DNA of 64,000 nucleotides from Paenibacillus sp. W2I17 (GCF_030815985.1 NZ_JAUSXM010000001.1:682001-746000); one strand, 5' to 3'. Positions 50,798-62,700 are shown, numbered from the stretch's first letter. The notes: generated by a model not told the origin, from the letters alone. A program made the numbers and translations.

Positions 50798-53700
50798 TTA
50801 TGATTTGTTGTGATGTTGCGTCTGTGATGTTCTTCGCGTTCGTCGGATTAACCTCACCTGTCCATTAATTCCTGATGTCAGCGCTGACTTTCCATACAAA
50901 TTCTCCAGTGTATTTGCGGCATGTAAGTTCATTTCATTCAATCCTTCTTGAATATATGGCGTTATGTTCCATTGGTAAGGCGGCCATAAACGAATACCTA
51001 CTTCAATATCATTTACATATAGGCTTGCTGTCTCCCTTATATCATCGGCTACCAGCCATAGCTCCTCATTTGCAGATAAGTTTACGTTAGACAGATCCAC
51101 CTGCTGCGAGTAGACACCCGTACCTGAATAATAAGGATAGCCAGCAGTATTCCAACATCCACCCCATTGTTCCACATCGGTATTTAACGTCGTATGGTTT
51201 TCTATCGCGAACGGACCAATCAGAAATGCTGGGAATGAAATAGCAGGCATCGGCTCCAATAACGAAACCGTCAGAATTTCCAGCTCATTCTCGCCAGCCA
51301 ACAAATGTGGAGTGAGATCTACACTGTCATAATCACCATCCTGCCACGAAGAGCGTCTTAACGCTTCCTGACGTACCCCATTGACGAATATTTCCAGATT
51401 ACGCCTACGCTGCAAAAATCCGATATGGGATGGAATGTTCTGATCTACATCATCCAGAATCAATTCCATCCTGCCCCATGATTCTTCTCCCGCCTTACCG
51501 GAACGATCCGTACCACGCCGGGATTGAAGCCGTTCAATCAATTTTGGCGCCATGCCAAACGTCGTGCGATACGTATTTACTTGCCCGGGCATGGTCGCGT
51601 TCATCCTGGAATGTCGGTCATTCAATGTGACATGCCATTGATCTAGCAGAAGAACGTTGGGGCCTGCGGTCCTGAACCGCCACTGCTCATCCAGAATGAC
51701 CTCTACCACATTCGTGGAAAAAGATTTATCTCCCAGGCACGCTTGCTCTGTATGCTCCGCATGATCCGTACGTTCTTGCGGAAAAGAGGAGCTCTCTTGA
51801 GGGCTTACCGACAGCACACGCAGCTCTCCGGGTACGAACGAAAGGAACGATTCAGCGTCAATGCTGCATACTCTTCCACTCTCCAACTCCCACTCTTCCA
51901 AGTGACCTTTCTTTTCATCGCAAATGAGCCTAATGGTCACGGAGTGCTCTGACCAATTCATCAGCCATACATACACCAGATTTCCAATTCTGCGTTCGAC
52001 GCTAATCAAATCGTCAGACTGACCTTCAATCCAATCCCATCGTATTACCGGTGGTTCTCTAATCAACTCCCCTAATTGAATACAAAACGCTTCGAGTTGA
52101 TCCAGACGCTGACTCTGACCGCCTTGATGAACAGCGTCATCCATGGAATAAAAGAGGCTGTGCCCCTTGCCAACAGCACGTAATTTTCCGTGCGGCGGAT
52201 CGGAACCAAACAGCTGCTGGATATCCTTCAACAACACCGGATCATGCCGCAAAGATTCACTATGCTGCGGAATCGTACCTATCGCAATTAACGTGCCGCC
52301 CTGGTTAACAAAGGATACAAGCCTGGCTGCAACATCCCTTGACATCACCTCTATTTCCGGCATAACGAGGATCGAATATCCATGGCCATCAAATTGCAAA
52401 CCCTCTCCTTCAACAAGGAGCGCTTCGCGAAGCTGGCATTCATCCACATAGTCGTAGTCGATAGATGATCGCAGCAAGCGATCTGACAAAAGCGAGAACA
52501 GCACATCTGATGAAGGATGCATATCCGCTTCGCCTGATGTGAACATGGTTTCATATACCGTATGGATAGGCGATAACAGCAGAACTTCCGGCGTTCGTTT
52601 TCCTTTTGCTCCAAGCAAACTCAATCGCCCTATATAATCGGCAAAAGCACGATAATGCAGCCAATGGGGTGCATGTTTGAATTCAGTCGGTGGAAAGTCG
52701 GTCTTCCGATACCCGGCAAACGAATAATAGAATGCATGCGGAATAAACAGATTAACTCCCAAAAAGGCCATAAAATTGGCATCAAGTCGCCGCTGGCGCA
52801 TGGAATAACCGTGACCACTTGCACCAAAGGCTTCACAGATCACTCGTTCCTTCCTGTTCAGCTGCGCGACAGAAGCCGCCGTCTTGACGGACACAATGCG
52901 ATGCGGATTCGCCTTTGACCCGATGCCGGGAGTGAGATAATCCACGCCTGCATAGTGGAATTGCTGCAATACCCGGGTCTGATTGCCTTGAGATCGAGCC
53001 TGCCCCCAGACAGGCTCCTCCAGCGTATGACCGATATAGAGCAGACCGGATTGTTCACACCATGAACGAATCCCGGCATGATATCCCTCCACATACCAAC
53101 GGGTGATCGTATCATAATATTGCTGCCTTGTGGATCGGCTGCCGTCTGCCACTCGATACAACAATGCACCTAACCGCGGGATTAGATCATACCCGTTCTC
53201 TTGCTGATATCGTTCGACCATCCCCTCAGTCCAAGCGAAGACGAGCCCAGGCAAAGTAGCCTCCACATCATGAACTGCGGTTCGGATTGCCTCCACGCCG
53301 AAGAAACCATCATGAATCATAAGCCCCGGCTCGTCTGTAAATACCCCTTGGATGGTTGAGCCATAATATGGCTTTAATGCAAGAAACGGTTCATAAGACA
53401 TCTGAATGAAAGACTGAACCGCTTTCGGGTTCAATGTATCCAGGTAATACCCTTTAGCGAAGGTGATTCCCTCGGCAATCTCACATGACCAGCAAGCGAG
53501 AACAATATAAGAATCATGGGCGTGACCCGGACTCCACTCCTCTCCCCAACAATACGTGATATTTTCCGGTTCATCATGAAGCAACCACTCTCCATCGCGG
53601 TTAACCGCGCGATAGGCCAGGATGGCAATCAGCTCATTGTGATCATGGGAGGCAAAATCCAGCTTCAAGCTTTCCTGCGGCGCATCTCGCACATATCGCT

Positions 53701-54079
53701 TTTCCTCTATTCTCAAATAACGCATGCGATATTCCGGTTGTTCCCGTGTCAGTCTGCCGCCCAAGGTTCCGCTCGGCCAATTCTCCTCATCGTACAGCCA
53801 GACGACCATATTCCGTTTCTTGCATTCTGCTGTGCAAAACTCCAGCACATCCATAAATTCCGGCGAGAGATATGGGATTAGCATTCCGTGCCGGGCATGC
53901 AGAACCACACCGCCGACACCCGCTTCATACATGGATTGAATCTGACTCTCCAGTTCGGTCTTCTCCAGCGCATGATTCAGAAACCAGAAAGGCTGCGGAC
54001 GATACGTTGCATCCGGATTCGCAAATTGCTGCTTGAGCTGCTGTAAATGATCACAGACTTCCTCTGCGCCTGCCTTCAT
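50798..54079 (-). CDS. Large glycoside hydrolase, GH106-like
   Basis: 1093 residues from the ATG at 54079. The N-terminal motifs PFWFLNHALEKTELESQIQS and GGVVLHARHGMLIPYLSPEF and the LYDEENWPSGTLGG segment fit large TIM-barrel enzymes related to GH106 alpha-L-rhamnosidases. The C-terminal region (about 960-1080) is a beta-sandwich with LWLVADDIRETASLYVND, as in carbohydrate-binding or GH2-type accessory domains. No signal peptide, so it works inside on imported oligosaccharides. The gene overlaps the DUF4965 gene by 29 bp. Precise linkage specificity is unknown; rhamnose is only suggested by family likeness. Confidence 0.75.
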   Translation of the reverse strand: MKAGAEEVCDHLQQLKQQFANPDATYRPQPFWFLNHALEKTELESQIQSMYEAGVGGVVLHARHGMLIPYLSPEFMDVLEFCTAECKKRNMVVWLYDEENWPSGTLGGRLTREQPEYRMRYLRIEEKRYVRDAPQESLKLDFASHDHNELIAILAYRAVNRDGEWLLHDEPENITYCWGEEWSPGHAHDSYIVLACWSCEIAEGITFAKGYYLDTLNPKAVQSFIQMSYEPFLALKPYYGSTIQGVFTDEPGLMIHDGFFGVEAIRTAVHDVEATLPGLVFAWTEGMVERYQQENGYDLIPRLGALLYRVADGSRSTRQQYYDTITRWYVEGYHAGIRSWCEQSGLLYIGHTLEEPVWGQARSQGNQTRVLQQFHYAGVDYLTPGIGSKANPHRIVSVKTAASVAQLNRKERVICEAFGASGHGYSMRQRRLDANFMAFLGVNLFIPHAFYYSFAGYRKTDFPPTEFKHAPHWLHYRAFADYIGRLSLLGAKGKRTPEVLLLSPIHTVYETMFTSGEADMHPSSDVLFSLLSDRLLRSSIDYDYVDECQLREALLVEGEGLQFDGHGYSILVMPEIEVMSRDVAARLVSFVNQGGTLIAIGTIPQHSESLRHDPVLLKDIQQLFGSDPPHGKLRAVGKGHSLFYSMDDAVHQGGQSQRLDQLEAFCIQLGELIREPPVIRWDWIEGQSDDLISVERRIGNLVYVWLMNWSEHSVTIRLICDEKKGHLEEWELESGRVCSIDAESFLSFVPGELRVLSVSPQESSSFPQERTDHAEHTEQACLGDKSFSTNVVEVILDEQWRFRTAGPNVLLLDQWHVTLNDRHSRMNATMPGQVNTYRTTFGMAPKLIERLQSRRGTDRSGKAGEESWGRMELILDDVDQNIPSHIGFLQRRRNLEIFVNGVRQEALRRSSWQDGDYDSVDLTPHLLAGENELEILTVSLLEPMPAISFPAFLIGPFAIENHTTLNTDVEQWGGCWNTAGYPYYSGTGVYSQQVDLSNVNLSANEELWLVADDIRETASLYVNDIEVGIRLWPPYQWNITPYIQEGLNEMNLHAANTLENLYGKSALTSGINGQVRLIRRTRRTSQTQHHNKS

Positions 54080-56108
54080 ATTCACCACCTGCCTTCACCC
54101 ATTCGTCTGCAGACTGCTGCATGAGTAATTGAATAAAGAACCCGCCAACCACAGAACGATTCTGAAAGTTCATTTGCTTTGCGGTGATCGTATCATACCA
54201 ATCCGTTACGGGAACACGAGATGAGGTTTCGTTCATGAAATCCCACAGCGGTGAAATGAACGATTCAAACTGCGCTTTCGTTGCACTCATAGAGGCACAC
54301 CAGACCAGCCAATCGGATTTGGTATACGTTTCACGACTATCCAAGGGCAGACCATAGCGGTTTTGTTTGTTCATGTAATATTCGATTTCTGCAGCAGCAA
54401 CGTCTTTGGGGAACAGGTGCAGGTCGAGCAGATGGTCCCACACAAGATTGTACTTCATGCTCCATGACTCGGTCGGACTGTCAAACGTCAGCTTATAGTG
54501 ATCCCCGGCATCTGCCATGGCCACCCACTCCTGTGCCATTTTTCGAGCTCCCTCAAGGTATGTCGCCCCTTCCTTCATTCCGAGCCTGTCACACATATAG
54601 GAATAAGCAGCAATGCCCAATATGGCCTTAATCGATAAATTGGTATTGTGCGCCAGATGCCCGGCGAAGTCATCCGTGCACAGCTGGTTTACAGGATCGA
54701 GTCCATTGTGCAGCAAATAATCTGCCCATCGCGTAAGAGGTTCCCAATGCTGCCGAGCAAATTCGATATCTCCCTCATATTTGCTGACCGCCGCAGCCAT
54801 CAGCAGCATATTGCCGCATTCCTCAATCGGCATCTGGTATTCCAGCTTATTCTCTCCATACACCTGACCGTTGGCCCTAGGGTAGGTTCCTACATCATGA
54901 GGAGCAAAATCAAACGTCCAATCCGGGCTCATCGCATACTTGTAAATTGGACGCATCATGCCCTTGATCAGTTCAGGGTTGTATCTCAGGAATAATGGGA
55001 TCGAAGGGTAACTGACATCCACCGTAGCGATACATCCGTTGCTGAAATTCTCTTTGGAGAAAAATAAAACATTTCCCTCGTCATCGGCAGCCAGCTTATG
55101 CGCCGCAATCGCCTGTCTGTACGTCAGGGCCACCATATCCCGATATTTATCCCCGCCTGCGTCCTGGCTCTCTTCCAGGAGCTCCAGGTTAAAACGATCA
55201 CAGCGCTGCTGAATCTCTTCGTATTGTTGAGCTGCCATCAACAGCATTTCATGAAATGTTAATCCACTTCGCTTCCAATACGCAGGCAGCGGTTGTTGAA
55301 AATATTCAATCGCATGGATATCGTCATACGCAAGCATTAGATATTCGGATATCGGTTCGTCCCGGACAGCCCCCAGATCGATCTCGGCGGCCATAACCGG
55401 CATGTTGTCCGATACAGCTCGCGGCTGAGGATGATCATCTTCGATCGGCAATTGTCCAGTGCGTGCATACTGCTCACGGCCTGTTACTGAATGAATGGCC
55501 GTCTGGATATCGGAAGATTGGGGAACAGCCAGAACCATATATCCCCAATCGATTCGTGTATCATCACCGGCAAGCTGTAATACGGGCTGATCCACAGTGC
55601 CCATGGACATGACATTCCATTGCCCCTCAATCACATGGCGTTCCCATGTAATGTGTTGGTCGGATGTGTTTACACACCATTCACCTGTCACATCAAAATA
55701 TATTTTGACTTGATGGGATGCCCCATCGATGGATTTGGCCTGAAAAGTCAAATACGTCACCGGCCTGGATAACAGGTCCAGATCATCCAGCAATAAAGGT
55801 GTATTGAACTGAACATGAAGTTCAATTCCTTCCCCTTGAAACGTATATCGAGTCGTTACGGGCTGGACAGTCAGGTTGGTCTGCACCAGCACTTCAGGTT
55901 CCTGGACAGCTGTACGCTCCTCCGATCCCACTTTCCCCATAAATCGTCGAAGCTTTCCATCGATCACCGCCAAGCCCACCATGCCATTCGTTTTGTTCGT
56001 CCAATGCCGGGTATGATCTTCATACAGATGGTCCGCGGCCGACCATACGCTAAAATAAGGGTCCACAGTAACCAGAGGTACGGAAGGCGGTCTGAACTCA
56101 GTCGTCAT
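54051..56108 (-). CDS. DUF4965/DUF1793 family protein (glutaminase A-like)
   Basis: 685 residues from the ATG at 56108 after GAAGGAG. It matches the family of Aspergillus glutaminase GtaA: the start RPPSVPLVTVDPYFSVWS, the central NVLFFSKENFSNGCIATVDV and PLFLRYNPELIKGMMRPI, and a C-terminal (alpha/alpha)6-barrel-like region. No signal peptide. In bacteria such proteins occur in glycan-use operons and may be glycosidases rather than glutaminases; this operon setting favours that. Activity unassigned. Confidence 0.85.
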   Translation of the reverse strand: MTTEFRPPSVPLVTVDPYFSVWSAADHLYEDHTRHWTNKTNGMVGLAVIDGKLRRFMGKVGSEERTAVQEPEVLVQTNLTVQPVTTRYTFQGEGIELHVQFNTPLLLDDLDLLSRPVTYLTFQAKSIDGASHQVKIYFDVTGEWCVNTSDQHITWERHVIEGQWNVMSMGTVDQPVLQLAGDDTRIDWGYMVLAVPQSSDIQTAIHSVTGREQYARTGQLPIEDDHPQPRAVSDNMPVMAAEIDLGAVRDEPISEYLMLAYDDIHAIEYFQQPLPAYWKRSGLTFHEMLLMAAQQYEEIQQRCDRFNLELLEESQDAGGDKYRDMVALTYRQAIAAHKLAADDEGNVLFFSKENFSNGCIATVDVSYPSIPLFLRYNPELIKGMMRPIYKYAMSPDWTFDFAPHDVGTYPRANGQVYGENKLEYQMPIEECGNMLLMAAAVSKYEGDIEFARQHWEPLTRWADYLLHNGLDPVNQLCTDDFAGHLAHNTNLSIKAILGIAAYSYMCDRLGMKEGATYLEGARKMAQEWVAMADAGDHYKLTFDSPTESWSMKYNLVWDHLLDLHLFPKDVAAAEIEYYMNKQNRYGLPLDSRETYTKSDWLVWCASMSATKAQFESFISPLWDFMNETSSRVPVTDWYDTITAKQMNFQNRSVVGGFFIQLLMQQSADEWVKAGGEYEGRRRGSL

Positions 56109-56152
56109 ATGAATGCAACTCCTTCAAATTAAAAGTAAGAATATGGAGGTGA

Positions 56153-57808
56153 TCAGTTCGGCATCTGAACGGTAACTACGTCTTTCCCTTTCAAGTTTTC
56201 GTTCGTAAACTGCATGGCTTGATCATATCCGGTCTTTCGAAGCTGCTCGCGAAGCTCGTTGATAATGCCCAACGCCGCTTCATCCGACTTTGCAAAGATT
56301 GCTTCCTTCCAGGCATCACCCATCCGGTCCATGGAAGGCTTCAGCATCTCCCATTCCGGTGCTTTGGTAATCACATCGCCCGGGTTATAGGCTGTAATGA
56401 CATGAATGCCATTAGGACGCAGAATTTTTCTGGCTTGTTCCATGGCATCAAGCCGTTTCTGATCGGCCCAGATATCTCCGCCTGCGACCGAATTGATTTG
56501 ATCAGGCCCCGTGATGGATTCCAGACCAATGGAAATGCCTTCGTTCTTGCGAACTTTACCCGATTGATCTGCCGTAAATTTATCGAACCACTCCTTATTG
56601 GCAACAGGTTTACCCTCCTTCATATCCCAATGAACGCCCTGCACTCCGTATCTTGCCAGCATAAATCCTTCATCGGAAGCCATGTAATCGAGGAACTTCA
56701 GCGCCGCATCTACACATGCGCCCTTGCAGTTTTTGGTGATCGCTGTTACGTTGTTGCCCTGAATGCCCAGATCCGCAGGGCGATTCGGTTCAACATCTGC
56801 ACGCTCCAAAGGGCCGATCGGGATGTAATCGCTTCCAGGGTGTGAAGTAATATATTCTTTGGAGGCATCCAGAATGGCCGGATAGTGTGCGGCCAGAATG
56901 GCGATGCGGCCCTGATTGATTTTCTCCTTGGCGATCGGGTCAGTCTGGGTGAATGCTTCCGGGTCCATTAACCCTTCTTCAACCAGTTTCCGATAGAACA
57001 GGGTGTATTCTTCATAACCTTTGGTGAAAAAGTTATGCTCTACCGTTCCGTCACCTTTGTCAACATAACTGCCACCCGAATTGAACATGGTATTGCCGAT
57101 GCCGACGGACCAGCCGTTGCTGAAGCCACCCAGTGGAAAGACCGGCTGCCCGTTCTCTTGCAGATTGGCATCCTTGATTGCTTTGAGGAAGTTATAGAAT
57201 TCCTCCTTTGTCACGACCGATTGAGGGTCTATACCCACCTTATCCGCGATATCCTTGCGAACATAGAAGCCGTACAGCCAATCCATGCCATCTTCATTCT
57301 GGGCAGGCTGGTTTTGCAGGAGTAGATATTTTTTGCCGTCATAGGCATTAATCGCTTTTTCATAGAGCGCTGGGGGTACATTTTCTTTAGCAATGGATTT
57401 CGCGAGGTTAGGATAGTCCCCCAATTTGTCGGAAATATCGACGAGCTGCCCTTCTTTGGCCGCCTTGATAATGCCATCCAGCTCACCACCCCATGCGGGT
57501 CCGGTATAGATATCCGGCAGATCCTGCGTGGCAAATATCTGGTTTACCTTCTCGGTCTCACTGCCTTTGGTATACTCCCAATCCAGCGTGACGCCAGTCT
57601 TCTCCTTGATGACTTCTTCCACAGGCGTTATTCCGTTATCCGAACCACCCGAACCGTTCCAGTTGTGCAATATTTTGAGCTCGTATGAACCATCAGCTGC
57701 TTCTCCGTTATTCCCGTTTCCTGATGAATCCGTGCATCCGCTCAACGATCCTCCAACCAAGATGGACACGAGTAATACGGATACGCCTTTCGACCAAATT
57801 CGGTTCAA
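56153..57808 (-). CDS. Sugar ABC transporter substrate-binding lipoprotein (LplA-like)
   Basis: 551 residues. A lipoprotein signal ends at GGSLSGC (Cys at about 25), followed by a low-complexity Gly/Asn linker. The size and features such as LDWEYTKGSETEKVNQIFAT and RKLVEEGLMDPEAF are typical of the large LplA/YtcQ-type binding proteins of Paenibacillus, which bind oligosaccharides outside the cell. The two permease genes come just upstream in the transcript. No ATPase gene is present; these systems commonly share a general MsmX-type ATPase encoded elsewhere. Confidence 0.93.
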   Translation of the reverse strand: MNRIWSKGVSVLLVSILVGGSLSGCTDSSGNGNNGEAADGSYELKILHNWNGSGGSDNGITPVEEVIKEKTGVTLDWEYTKGSETEKVNQIFATQDLPDIYTGPAWGGELDGIIKAAKEGQLVDISDKLGDYPNLAKSIAKENVPPALYEKAINAYDGKKYLLLQNQPAQNEDGMDWLYGFYVRKDIADKVGIDPQSVVTKEEFYNFLKAIKDANLQENGQPVFPLGGFSNGWSVGIGNTMFNSGGSYVDKGDGTVEHNFFTKGYEEYTLFYRKLVEEGLMDPEAFTQTDPIAKEKINQGRIAILAAHYPAILDASKEYITSHPGSDYIPIGPLERADVEPNRPADLGIQGNNVTAITKNCKGACVDAALKFLDYMASDEGFMLARYGVQGVHWDMKEGKPVANKEWFDKFTADQSGKVRKNEGISIGLESITGPDQINSVAGGDIWADQKRLDAMEQARKILRPNGIHVITAYNPGDVITKAPEWEMLKPSMDRMGDAWKEAIFAKSDEAALGIINELREQLRKTGYDQAMQFTNENLKGKDVVTVQMPN

Positions 57809-57889
57809 ACCAATCGCCTCCTGAAATATGATGATGAATGATCTGGGTCAAGCCTGGTAAAAACTCAGCAAATTCCGGGTCAGGATCAC

Positions 57890-58789
57890 CTAACCTTTCA
57901 CCGAACCGATCATCACTCCTTTTACGAAATATCGTTGCAGGAACGGGTAGATACACAGGATCGGGAAGACCGTAATGACGAGCAAAGCCATACGCAGGGA
58001 TTCGGGTGTCGCACCCGCTCCGCCTGAACCGCCAATCGTCTGCCCGCCCTGTTGTGCTGCGCGCTGCATCGAATTGGACAGCGACTCCGCTTCGGTCAGC
58101 ATCTCCTGCAAGAGGGTTTGCACCGGAATCAGATCCTTGTTGGATACATAGTAGGCACCCGAGAACCAGTCATTCCAGTGGGCGACCCCAATGAAGAGGG
58201 AGATGGTTGCCAGTACGGGTCCCGAGAGAGGCAGAATAATGCGAATGAAGATTTGAAAATCCCCATACCCGTCAATGTGGGCTGATTCTTCCAGCTCTTC
58301 CGGAATTCCTTGCAGAAAGGTCCGGATAATGATGATATGCATGAAGTTGAATAACAGCGGTAAGACGTACACCCAGAAGGTATTGATCAGATGCAGCTTC
58401 TGAAGCGTAATGAAGAACGGGATGAATCCGGCACTGAAAATCGTAGGCAAAAAGATGTAAAAGGTGAAAAATGAACGGCCCGGCAATGATTTCTTCGAGA
58501 GCGCGTAAGCCATCAGTGTACCCAGAATCACATGAAGGAACGTACCCAGCACGGTTCGCATGATGGTGATCTGGTACGCCTTCCAGATGCGTGCGTTATC
58601 AAATACCTGGGCATAGTTCTCCAGTGTAAATTTTCGTGGAAGGAAATAGATCGCGCCCTGCATGGAATCTTTGCCGTCATTCAGCGAGTACGCCAGGATG
58701 TAAATAAACGGGTAGATCATGGAGAATCCGACCAAAGCGAGAATGGTATAGTTTATAACTGAAAATAAGGACCATTTGCGTGTCATCAC
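57890..58789 (-). CDS. Carbohydrate ABC transporter permease (LplC/YtcP-like)
   Basis: 299 residues with six membrane helices. The EAA loop that contacts the ATPase reads EELEESAHIDGYGDFQIFIR (about 183-202). The C-terminal LCIYPFLQRYFVKGVMIGSVKG is typical of LplC/AraQ-type permeases. It forms a heterodimer with the product of the preceding gene and works with the lipoprotein encoded 80 bp downstream. Confidence 0.94.
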   Translation of the reverse strand: MMTRKWSLFSVINYTILALVGFSMIYPFIYILAYSLNDGKDSMQGAIYFLPRKFTLENYAQVFDNARIWKAYQITIMRTVLGTFLHVILGTLMAYALSKKSLPGRSFFTFYIFLPTIFSAGFIPFFITLQKLHLINTFWVYVLPLLFNFMHIIIIRTFLQGIPEELEESAHIDGYGDFQIFIRIILPLSGPVLATISLFIGVAHWNDWFSGAYYVSNKDLIPVQTLLQEMLTEAESLSNSMQRAAQQGGQTIGGSGGAGATPESLRMALLVITVFPILCIYPFLQRYFVKGVMIGSVKG

Positions 58790-58798
58790 ATCACCTCC

Positions 58799-59713
58799 TT
58801 AGAACAGGGATACATCACTGACTTTGCGGGCAATCCGGTTGACCGTTAGCACCAAAATCAGCCCAATTACACTCTGGAACAGCCCCACAGCTGCCGCGTA
58901 ACTCAGACGCCCTTCGCGGATACCCGAGTTAATGGCGTGCACGTCGAGTACACTGCCCATGCCAGCAGTCGCAGGTCCATTCAGGAGAAGCAGCTGCTCA
59001 TAACCCGCGCTCATCAAGTTACCCACGGCGAGAATAAATAATATAATGGCGACATTACGGATACCCGGCAGGGTCACATGCCACATCTGTTGGAAACGCC
59101 CTGCACCATCGATCTTGGCAGCTTCATATTGCTGCTGGTCAATTCCGGCAATCGCAGCCATGAATATGATGGAGTTCCAGCCGATGTTCTTCCAAATATC
59201 CGATCCAACAATCATCTGATAGAACCAGGTGGGATTGTTCAGGAATTGGATTGGATCAGTTCCGAACGACCCCAGCAAATCATTAACTGGCCCGCCGTAT
59301 GGCGTGAGCAATCTCTGCATCAGGGTGACAACCACAATCCAGGATACAAAGTAGGGTAAATAGGAAAGTGTCTGAACGGTTTTCTTGAACCTGATCATGC
59401 GTATTTCGTTTAAAAGAATGGCAAGAATGATTGGCATCGGAAAGCCGATTAACAGCTTCATAAGACTGATAATCACCGTGTTGCGGATGATATCACCGGA
59501 TTGATAATAGTTAAAGAACTGTTGAAAATACTTGAAGCCTGCCCAGGGACTTCCGGTAAAACCGCCAACGAAGGTATAGTCCCTGAAGGCAACCTGAATT
59601 CCATATAAGGGAACATAAGAGAATAGGAAGAACCAGATGATGCCAGGTAACATGAACAAGTAAAAGAGCTTATGCTTCCAGATTCGCTTCATTAACACAC
59701 TGTTCTTAATCAC
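58799..59713 (-). CDS. Carbohydrate ABC transporter permease (LplB/YteP-like)
   Basis: 304 residues, six membrane helices, EAA loop in QQYEAAKIDGAGRFQQMWHV (about 195-214). The N-terminal HKLFYLFMLPGIIWFFLFSYVP and PLYGIQVAFRDY are hallmarks of the LplB group. The GTG start at 59713 lies downstream of AAAGGAG. Separated by only 9 bp from the second permease. Probable substrate: an oligosaccharide containing mannose, judged from the GH38 gene upstream. Confidence 0.94.
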   Translation of the reverse strand: MIKNSVLMKRIWKHKLFYLFMLPGIIWFFLFSYVPLYGIQVAFRDYTFVGGFTGSPWAGFKYFQQFFNYYQSGDIIRNTVIISLMKLLIGFPMPIILAILLNEIRMIRFKKTVQTLSYLPYFVSWIVVVTLMQRLLTPYGGPVNDLLGSFGTDPIQFLNNPTWFYQMIVGSDIWKNIGWNSIIFMAAIAGIDQQQYEAAKIDGAGRFQQMWHVTLPGIRNVAIILFILAVGNLMSAGYEQLLLLNGPATAGMGSVLDVHAINSGIREGRLSYAAAVGLFQSVIGLILVLTVNRIARKVSDVSLF

Positions 59714-59766
59714 ATTCCCAACGCTCCTTTCCCTTGCGGAAGGTTGAAACCGTTATTCTTGCTAAC

Positions 59767-62700
59767 CTAACCTTTCAATCGCAGTGAGATGATCTCGAAT
59801 GGTGTAAAGGACAAAACTACGTCGGCTTGATCCTGAAGCTCCAGCGATGAAATGTTATTCTCCATGAGATCCACTTCCCAGACTTCTTCAGCATTCCAAC
59901 CGATTGACAGTTTCGTTTTGACCCGGGTTCCCGAGGTCTCATACAGACGGACGATAATGTCATTGCTGTCCTCGGCTTTTTTGATTGACTCCACCATGAT
60001 GTGCGGATGATCCGGCTGCAGGAATGCTTTCGTGTAAGGTAGCTTTTCCTCTTCTACATCCATTGAAGGTGCAGACAAGGAACTCAGGCGCAGCGGAATA
60101 TTGAGCTCATTGCCTCTTCGATAAATTTCAGCCTGAACATGGTTCCCCTGATGCGGATATAACGAATAGGTGAATTGGTGCTCTGCACGATCCGCCACCG
60201 GATCTGGGTAGGAACTGCTGCGCAGCAAATGAAGGTCAAGTACATTGTTAATGGCTCGATGTCCGTATTTGCAATCGTTGAGTAAGGCGACTCCGTAATC
60301 CGGTTCTGATATATCCACCCATTGGTGAGCGCAAATCTCATCCTTGGCAAAGTCCCACATCGTATTGCGGTGAGTCGGCCTGCTCAGGCTGCCAAACTGG
60401 ATTTCACAGTGAACCTGATCGGTACGAATCTGCACCGGGAACGAAGTGCGTAACATTTTACCGTATTCCTGCCAATCCACGACCGTTTCAAAATCAATAC
60501 GCCGACTGCCCTCAGTTAAAATAACGGTTTGGGTTAGAGACGACTCGCCGTAGCTGTAATCAAAAACCAACCCAACTCTTGGACCATCCCGAAACTCATG
60601 GATATCATTCAGAATTAATGGCATCCCTACTTGCGCTGAATAATCATGGCGGAAATCCCAGGCATCGCCTTCGTCATGATATACACGAAGATCGTTCCCC
60701 CGCTGTCCTTGCAGGATGATTTCACGGGACTCCAGTTTATCCAGGATCGAGGTAATGCCGCCATTGGGGTCAAATTTCACGATGAGAATGTCATTCTCCA
60801 TACTGTACTCCTTGGCTGTGTCACGGAAATCTGTTTCCAGCGCAGCAACATCCGTTTCAATACCAGTTGCGATCTCCCCCATGACCTCCTGATCTTCATG
60901 ATCAGATACCACGGTGTAGCCCATGGATGGAACCTGCACCTTATGCCATCGTCCGTGGAGGTGCAGCCACTCCTGACGTTCCCACGGTAGTGAGTTGAAT
61001 ACCACAGTTGAATTGGAGCTTTCCTCTTGGGAAGAGATATAATCTGTAATATAGCTGTAGGTTTCGGTGATCATGCCTTCCGTCTGCTGGAGCAATGCTT
61101 CATACCGTATTAACGACTCATCATATACTCGCTTAATCGAAGATCCGGGGAGGATATCATGAAACTGGTACAGAAGCACTTCCTTCCAGATCGTCTCCAA
61201 TGCTTCGGCCGGATAAGACTTGCCCATGCGGGCAGCCAGTACAGCAGCAAATTCCAGCTCGCGCAGAGCTTTCTCCATCTTGCGGTTATACCACTTGCTC
61301 CGTGCCTGACTGGTCAGGGTTCCTTGGTGCTTTTCGAGATACAACTCCCCACGCCAGGTCTGGAATCGCTCTCTTTCTTCATTCAATCGTTCAAAAAATT
61401 TCCAGGAAGGTTCCTGCACAACAGGCGCCAGACCGAGCAGGTTCTTCTCCCGCTCCAACCGTTCCAAATGCTCTTCTCCCGGCCCGCCGCCGCCGTCTCC
61501 AATGCCGAAGAGCATCAATGCGTGGCTGGAAACATTTTTGTCCAGATACTCCCGCTCTGCTTTGGCAATGGAACGTGGGGCGGCCGGACTGTTGTACGTA
61601 TCCTCAGGTGGCATATGTGTTAACACCGAGGAACCGTCGATCCCTTCCCACAGAAAGGAATGGTGAGGATGGCGGTTGTACTCACTCCAGGAGAGCTTCT
61701 GGGTCATCATGTAATCTACACCGGATTTCTTCAACAACTGCGGCAAGCTTGCGGAGTAGCCAAATACATCTGGCATCCACAGCGACTTCATCTCCATTCC
61801 AAATTCCTGTTGGAAATAACGTTTGCCGTACAGAATCTGGCGTACAAGAGATTCGCCACCCGGCACATTGGTATCCGATTCCACCCACATGGCCCCTTGC
61901 GGTTCCCATCTGCCTTCCTGCACCCGTTCATTGATCTGGTCATACAGCTTGGGATAGTGCTGCTTCATCCAATCGTATAGCTGAGGCTGACTCGCTCCGA
62001 ATACATAATCGGGATAACGCTCCATCATGCGAAGCACCGTGGAGAATGTTCTTGCGCCCTTTCGGATCGTCTCACGGATCGGCCATAACCAGGCCAAATC
62101 AATATGAGCATGCCCAACCGCACTTATGTTCAGCACAGGATCGCCGCCACGACGTGATAATTGTTCGTTCAATAATAGCTTGGCGCGATGTATGCGGTCA
62201 GGCGTTAATTCCGTCAATACTATGGAAGCGTCATACAGGGATTGAAGAATCCTTTCTCTGCGCGCCATGTTGACAGGAAGGTGTTCTGCCGTCTCCAGAA
62301 GCACTTCGGTGTCGTAATACAACCTTCGTATATCTTCACGACAATGTGCCAAAATCGCTTCTTTTACCGTACCGCCCTGGTATTTTCCAAATAAGTCGTT
62401 ATTGCCGGCGTCAGCCCACAGTTCGAATGCTCCGTCCGTCACCGTTATCGACGAATGGTCCAGTTCAACAACTCTTTTCCCAGGGAGACCCAGTGTGAAT
62501 TCAAACTCTGAATTAATCGTTGTCAATCCCTGTACAGGCGTTCCTTCGTGGTCCACCAGACAGAGTTCGCCGTTCACGTCCAGCAGAAGAACAGCCTTGG
62601 CGTCACTACCGGACGGTGGAATGCTCCCTGTAAAACAAAACCAGGCACAATCCCATAACTTCCCCCAACGCTCGCCCTGTGAAAGAGTGATTTGCTGACC